Source: Flavobacterium marginilacus | Lineage (GTDB): Bacteria; Bacteroidota; Bacteroidia; Flavobacteriales; Flavobacteriaceae | Assembly (NCBI RefSeq): GCF_026870155.1 | Contig: NZ_CP113975.1 | Location: forward strand, 1,426,001-1,490,000 | Direction: 5' to 3' | DNA: 64,000 bases | Part shown: one piece after another, positions 61,072 through 64,000 of the stretch | Layout: each line of letters starts with the position of its first letter | Numbering within the stretch: position 1 is the first letter of the stretch | The notes under the pieces: generated by a model | Seen by the model: the letters and a program-made list of their open reading frames with translations, nothing else | What the model was told of the DNA's origin: nothing | The model's database searches: none | Translations under genes and position numbers: made by a program

Positions 61072-61099
61072 CAAATATACCATTTTTAACCAAAAGCAA
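61072..61099 (-). promoter_or_regulatory. Promoter of dapD
   Basis: On the minus strand TTG (61099-61097), 17-bp spacer, TATATTTG (61079-61072), 18 bp before the dapD ATG. It fits the Bacteroidota consensus and decides the start. Confidence 0.7.
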
Positions 61100-61153
61100 A
61101 AAAGAGAAATCAGTTGAAAATGTTATATATTTGTAGTTCAAAATAATAGTATT

Positions 61154-61387
61154 ATGGAAACGATTCGATTAGAATTTCAGCCAAAAATAAAAGCCAAAAT
61201 TTTGGAATTATTGAGTTCGTTTTCATCAGATGAATTAAAAATAGTTCAGGAAGATGAATTTTTTGCAAAGAACAAGGCTACTCTTGAAGAGGAGTTTGAA
61301 AAAATTAAGAATGGGACAGCTCAATATTGCTCTTTAGAAGAGTTGGATAGTTATTTGGATCAAGTAATATCTGAATATGAAAATTAA
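61154..61387 (+). CDS. Probable antitoxin
   Basis: A 77-residue acidic helical protein with METIRLEFQPKIKAKILELL and a C-terminal tail IKNGTAQYCSLEELDSYLDQ, an arrangement common in small antitoxins of RelE/ParE pairs in Bacteroidota. It overlaps the downstream toxin gene by 11 bp, divergent from dapD. No DNA-binding motif is plain. Confidence 0.8.
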   Translation: METIRLEFQPKIKAKILELLSSFSSDELKIVQEDEFFAKNKATLEEEFEKIKNGTAQYCSLEELDSYLDQVISEYEN

Positions 61388-61658
61388 GTTTACTACTAAA
61401 TTTAAATTTTTATTAGAGAAACAACTAAGATATATTTCAAGAGATAAACCAGTTGCAGCTAAAAAGTTTAAAAATGATTTACTTTTCAACTTGACAAAAG
61501 ACTTACAGTACCCTTTCTATTATAAAAAGTCAATTTATTTTGAAAATGAAAATATAAGAGATTATGTTTTTAAAGGTTATACAATTGTTTATTTCATAGA
61601 TACAGAAGCAGGTTTTGTTTCTGTCTTCGGTTTCATAAAATATAAAGACTCTTTATAA
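61377..61658 (+). CDS. RelE/ParE family toxin
   Basis: A 93-residue basic protein: KIKFTTKFKFLLEKQLRYIS, KPVAAKKFKNDLLFNLTKDL, RDYVFKGYTIVYFIDTEAGF, then VSVFGFIKYKDSL. This fits the RelE/ParE fold. Antitoxin upstream with an 11-bp overlap. Stops 1 bp before ruvX. Confidence 0.85.
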   Translation: MKIKFTTKFKFLLEKQLRYISRDKPVAAKKFKNDLLFNLTKDLQYPFYYKKSIYFENENIRDYVFKGYTIVYFIDTEAGFVSVFGFIKYKDSL

Positions 61659-61659
61659 A

Positions 61660-62070
61660 ATGCCAAGAATACTCTCCATAGATTACGGACAAAAACGAAC
61701 AGGAATCGCTGTTACCGATGAATTACAGATTATTGCGTCTGGGCTTACAACGATTCCTTCTGAAACTGCAATTGCTTTTCTAAAAGATTATTTTGCCAAA
61801 GAAAAGGTTGAGGCAGTCCTTATTGGCGAACCCAAGCAGATGAATGGCGATCCTTCGCAAAGCGCTTCTATAATTAAAGGATTTGTAACTCATTTCACCA
61901 ATCATTTTCCAGAGATGAAAGTCATTCGTGTAGATGAGCGTTTTACTTCCAAAATGGCTTTTCAAACGATGATTGACAGCGGACTGAATAAAAAACAGCG
62001 TCAAAATAAAGCGCTTATAGATGAGATTTCTGCAACTATTATGCTTCAGGATTATTTAAACCGAAAATAA
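61660..62070 (+). CDS. ruvX: Holliday junction resolvase / pre-16S rRNA nuclease RuvX (YqgF)
   Basis: A 136-residue RNase H-fold protein. RILSIDYGQKRTGIAVTDEL has the first catalytic Asp; VEAVLIGEPKQMNGDPSQSA and VIRVDERFTSKMAFQTM hold the others, with IDEISATIMLQDYLNRK at the end. The family processes 16S rRNA 5' ends and was proposed as a resolvase. The start is 1 bp after a toxin stop codon, so it may be read from that operon. Confidence 0.94.
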   Translation: MPRILSIDYGQKRTGIAVTDELQIIASGLTTIPSETAIAFLKDYFAKEKVEAVLIGEPKQMNGDPSQSASIIKGFVTHFTNHFPEMKVIRVDERFTSKMAFQTMIDSGLNKKQRQNKALIDEISATIMLQDYLNRK

Positions 62071-62178
62071 TGCGATTAATTTAACAAACAGCTGTTTTAT
62101 TTGAGTGTTTGTAACTGAAAAATAATTTTTTTTTGTGATTTTTAGAACTATTTTTGCAACTTCTAAAAAAATACAAAA

Positions 62179-63672
62179 ATGTCCGATACAACAATACGAT
62201 CCAATTCAGATGTAGTTTTAATTGGAGCAGGAATTATGAGTGCTACTCTAGGTGTGATTTTAAAAGAATTACAGCCTGATTTAAAGATTGATATTTACGA
62301 AAGATTAGATATTGCTGCAGCTGAAAGTTCCGATGCTTGGAATAATGCGGGTACGGGACATTCTGCTTTTTGTGAACTTAATTATACTCCGGAAGGTCCT
62401 GACGGAAAAATAAATCCAAATAAAGCAATCAGTATTGCTGAACAATATGAAGTGTCAAGACAATTTTGGTCTTATTTAGTTCAAGAAGGAAAAGTTCAGT
62501 CTCCAGAAGATTTTATAAAAAGTGTTCCTCATATCAGTTTTGTTTGGGGTGATGCTAATGTTGCTTTTCTAAAAAACAGATTTGAAGTTTTACAGTCAAA
62601 TCCTCTTTTTGCTGATATGATTTTCAGTACTGATACTTCTGAACTGCAAAAATGGATGCCTTTAGTAATGGAGGGCAGAAATCCTGAAGAAAAAGTGGCA
62701 GCGACTTCAATGAAAATAGGAACAGATGTAAATTTTGGAACATTGACTAGAAATATGTTAGCCTATTTAACAAAATTGGATAACGTTACGATACATTACA
62801 GTCACGAAGTTAAAAAATTAAAACAGCGTGAAGACAAATCATGGAGGATAAAAATCACCGATCTGGAATCTGATCAAAAGAAAAAAGTATATACCAAGTT
62901 TGTTTTTATAGGTGCCGGCGGCGGTTCATTACCTTTATTAGAAAAAGCAAATGTTCCTGAAGGAAAAGGATACGGAGGTTTCCCAGTCAGCGGACAATGG
63001 TTAAAATGTACTAATCCAGAAGTAATAGCAAAACACCAAGCCAAAGTATATGGAAAAGCGAGTGTTGGTGCACCGCCAATGTCTGTTCCGCACGTAGATA
63101 CGAGAATGATTGATGGTGAAAAAGCGTTGCTTTTTGGTCCGTTTGCAGGTTTTTCTACTCGATTTTTAAAAAATGGATCATACTCTGATCTGCCTTTGTC
63201 AATAAAACCAGATAATGTAATCCCGATGATTGTTGCTGGATATAAAAATATTCCGCTTACTAAATATTTAATTGAGCAGGTGCGCCAGTCTCCAAAAGAC
63301 CGAATTAATGCATTACGTGAATATGTTCCTGGCGCCAGAACCAAAGACTGGAAACTGGAAAGAGCCGGACAGCGTGTACAGGTTATCAAAAGAGACGAGG
63401 AGTTAATAGGGAAATTAGAGTTTGGTACTGAAATTATCAATACAAATGACGGAACTTTAGCGGTGTTATTGGGAGCTTCTCCTGGAGCCTCAACAGCAGT
63501 TTCTATTATGGTTGAACTGGTAAGCAAATGTTTCCCAGAACAGTTTAATTCTCCAGAATGGCAGGAAAAAGTGAAAGCAATGATTCCTTCTTTTGGTTTG
63601 GCATTAAATGAAAACCCAGAGTTATTGGCAAGCCTTAGAAACAAAACTGCCGAAGTTTTAAAATTAAATTAA
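62179..63672 (+). CDS. mqo: Malate:quinone oxidoreductase
   Basis: A 497-residue FAD enzyme that oxidises malate to oxaloacetate and passes electrons to the quinone pool, peripheral on the inner membrane. The FAD-binding dinucleotide motif is VVLIGAGIMSATLGVILKEL. Other Mqo regions: DAWNNAGTGHSAFCELNYTP, VFIGAGGGSLPLLEKANVPE, GFPVSGQWLKCTNPEV and LLGASPGASTAVSIMVEL. A -7-like TATTTTTG lies at 62149-62156. Confidence 0.97.
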   Translation: MSDTTIRSNSDVVLIGAGIMSATLGVILKELQPDLKIDIYERLDIAAAESSDAWNNAGTGHSAFCELNYTPEGPDGKINPNKAISIAEQYEVSRQFWSYLVQEGKVQSPEDFIKSVPHISFVWGDANVAFLKNRFEVLQSNPLFADMIFSTDTSELQKWMPLVMEGRNPEEKVAATSMKIGTDVNFGTLTRNMLAYLTKLDNVTIHYSHEVKKLKQREDKSWRIKITDLESDQKKKVYTKFVFIGAGGGSLPLLEKANVPEGKGYGGFPVSGQWLKCTNPEVIAKHQAKVYGKASVGAPPMSVPHVDTRMIDGEKALLFGPFAGFSTRFLKNGSYSDLPLSIKPDNVIPMIVAGYKNIPLTKYLIEQVRQSPKDRINALREYVPGARTKDWKLERAGQRVQVIKRDEELIGKLEFGTEIINTNDGTLAVLLGASPGASTAVSIMVELVSKCFPEQFNSPEWQEKVKAMIPSFGLALNENPELLASLRNKTAEVLKLN

Positions 63673-63714
63673 AAGTCTATACGTTTTTTTAATACGTTAG
63701 GATACAACAAATCA

Positions 63715-63761
63715 ATGACAGCTTTTGGATTCAAATGAAATCGAAAAGCTGTCATTTTTTT
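63715..63761 (+). terminator. Terminator between mqo and the converging gene
   Basis: Arms ATGACAGCTTTT (63715-63726) and AAAAGCTGTCAT (63744-63755) around a 17-base loop, then TTTTTT. It overlaps the stop of the converging gene by two bases. Confidence 0.8.
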
Positions 63762-64000
63762 ATAGATCCTCCATTAATTTTTTGGTGTTTTTTTGAATTC
63801 CTTCGGATAAGTTGATCAGCCAGATTAATTGTTCTATGACTAATTGAGCTTCCTGCATTTTTAAGGAAAAAGCTTCTTCTTCAATTTTATTTCCTTCTTT
63901 TAATTCGTTCTGGCGGATATTTTTCAATTCGGTAAAACGATTGGCTACTTCTTCATTGGTAATTTCGTTAGAATCAACAATGATTTCTTTTTCCAGCAGA
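63760..64000 (-). CDS. Hypothetical helical protein (5' part outside window)
   Basis: A partial open frame ending TAA at 63762. It reads LLEKEIIVDSNEITNEEVAN, then RFTELKNIRQNELKEGNKIE and MQEAQLVIEQLIWLINLSEG to KKLMEDL. Mostly charged helices, coiled-coil-like. I recognise no family from this C-terminal part. Confidence 0.7.
   Translation of the reverse strand, partial: LLEKEIIVDSNEITNEEVANRFTELKNIRQNELKEGNKIEEEAFSLKMQEAQLVIEQLIWLINLSEGIQKNTKKLMEDL

Noticed and set aside
61055..61141. Upstream extension of dapD
   Set aside because: The promoter -7 box lies inside it and the standard enzyme length is reached from ATG 61054.
62874..63644. 256-codon minus-strand frame inside mqo
   Set aside because: Antisense to a full-length Mqo; composition is that of a shadow frame.

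Overview
The window is AT-rich chromosomal DNA that reads as a Flavobacterium-type member of the Bacteroidota. The signs are T9SS type B sorting domains, a SusC-like regulatory domain on a TonB-dependent receptor, 2TM-domain proteins, Bacteroidota promoters (TTG, about 19 bp, TAnnTTTG), poor Shine-Dalgarno sites, and tRNAs without an encoded CCA. It looks like core genome cut by two insertion sequences and several small repeat elements. There is no rRNA operon, CRISPR array or recognisable prophage.

Left part (1-13.5 kb): a truncated DegT aminotransferase, a lipoprotein amidase, rimO with a small secreted protein, a 205-bp near-palindromic element, a FadL-like porin and a Gly/Tyr-rich lipoprotein. 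Then come proS, three tRNA-Glu genes running into rpsT, a PAS histidine kinase with a single-domain response regulator, and typA. Middle left (13.7-34.5 kb): small secreted proteins, two large T9SS cargo proteins, an ABC exporter, a nucleoid-associated protein, twin S41 peptidases, an HPP plus ClC pair, and small enzymes (VOC, YciI-like, DinB).

Middle (34.6-44.7 kb): a TonB-dependent receptor whose stop codon lies in a perfect 30-bp palindrome, followed at once by an IS1182-type element with a split transposase. Next is a LytS/LytR two-component system interleaved with four 2TM domains, one fused to the kinase and three as separate small proteins. A TlpA-like thioredoxin and a broken thioredoxin paralogue follow.

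Right part (44.7-64 kb): lipid and heme synthesis (CDP-alcohol transferase, heme A synthase), the CCA-adding enzyme, threonylcarbamoyl-AMP synthase, and a GxxExxY gene bracketed by inverted repeats. A surface-glycan region (50.7-60.1 kb) follows: a glycosyltransferase-like protein, Wzi, an IS982 element, DUF5672, an InaA-like kinase, GT9, two GT2 enzymes and a deacetylase, probably for LPS core. The end holds dapD, ruvX and mqo.

Two RelE/ParE-type toxin-antitoxin pairs each lie 1-2 bp upstream of a housekeeping gene (ctaA, ruvX). The observations I rate most worth follow-up are the 2TM signalling module, the inverted-repeat-bracketed GxxExxY cassette with its related intergenic repeats, and the A AAA AAA frameshift signal in the IS1182 transposase.
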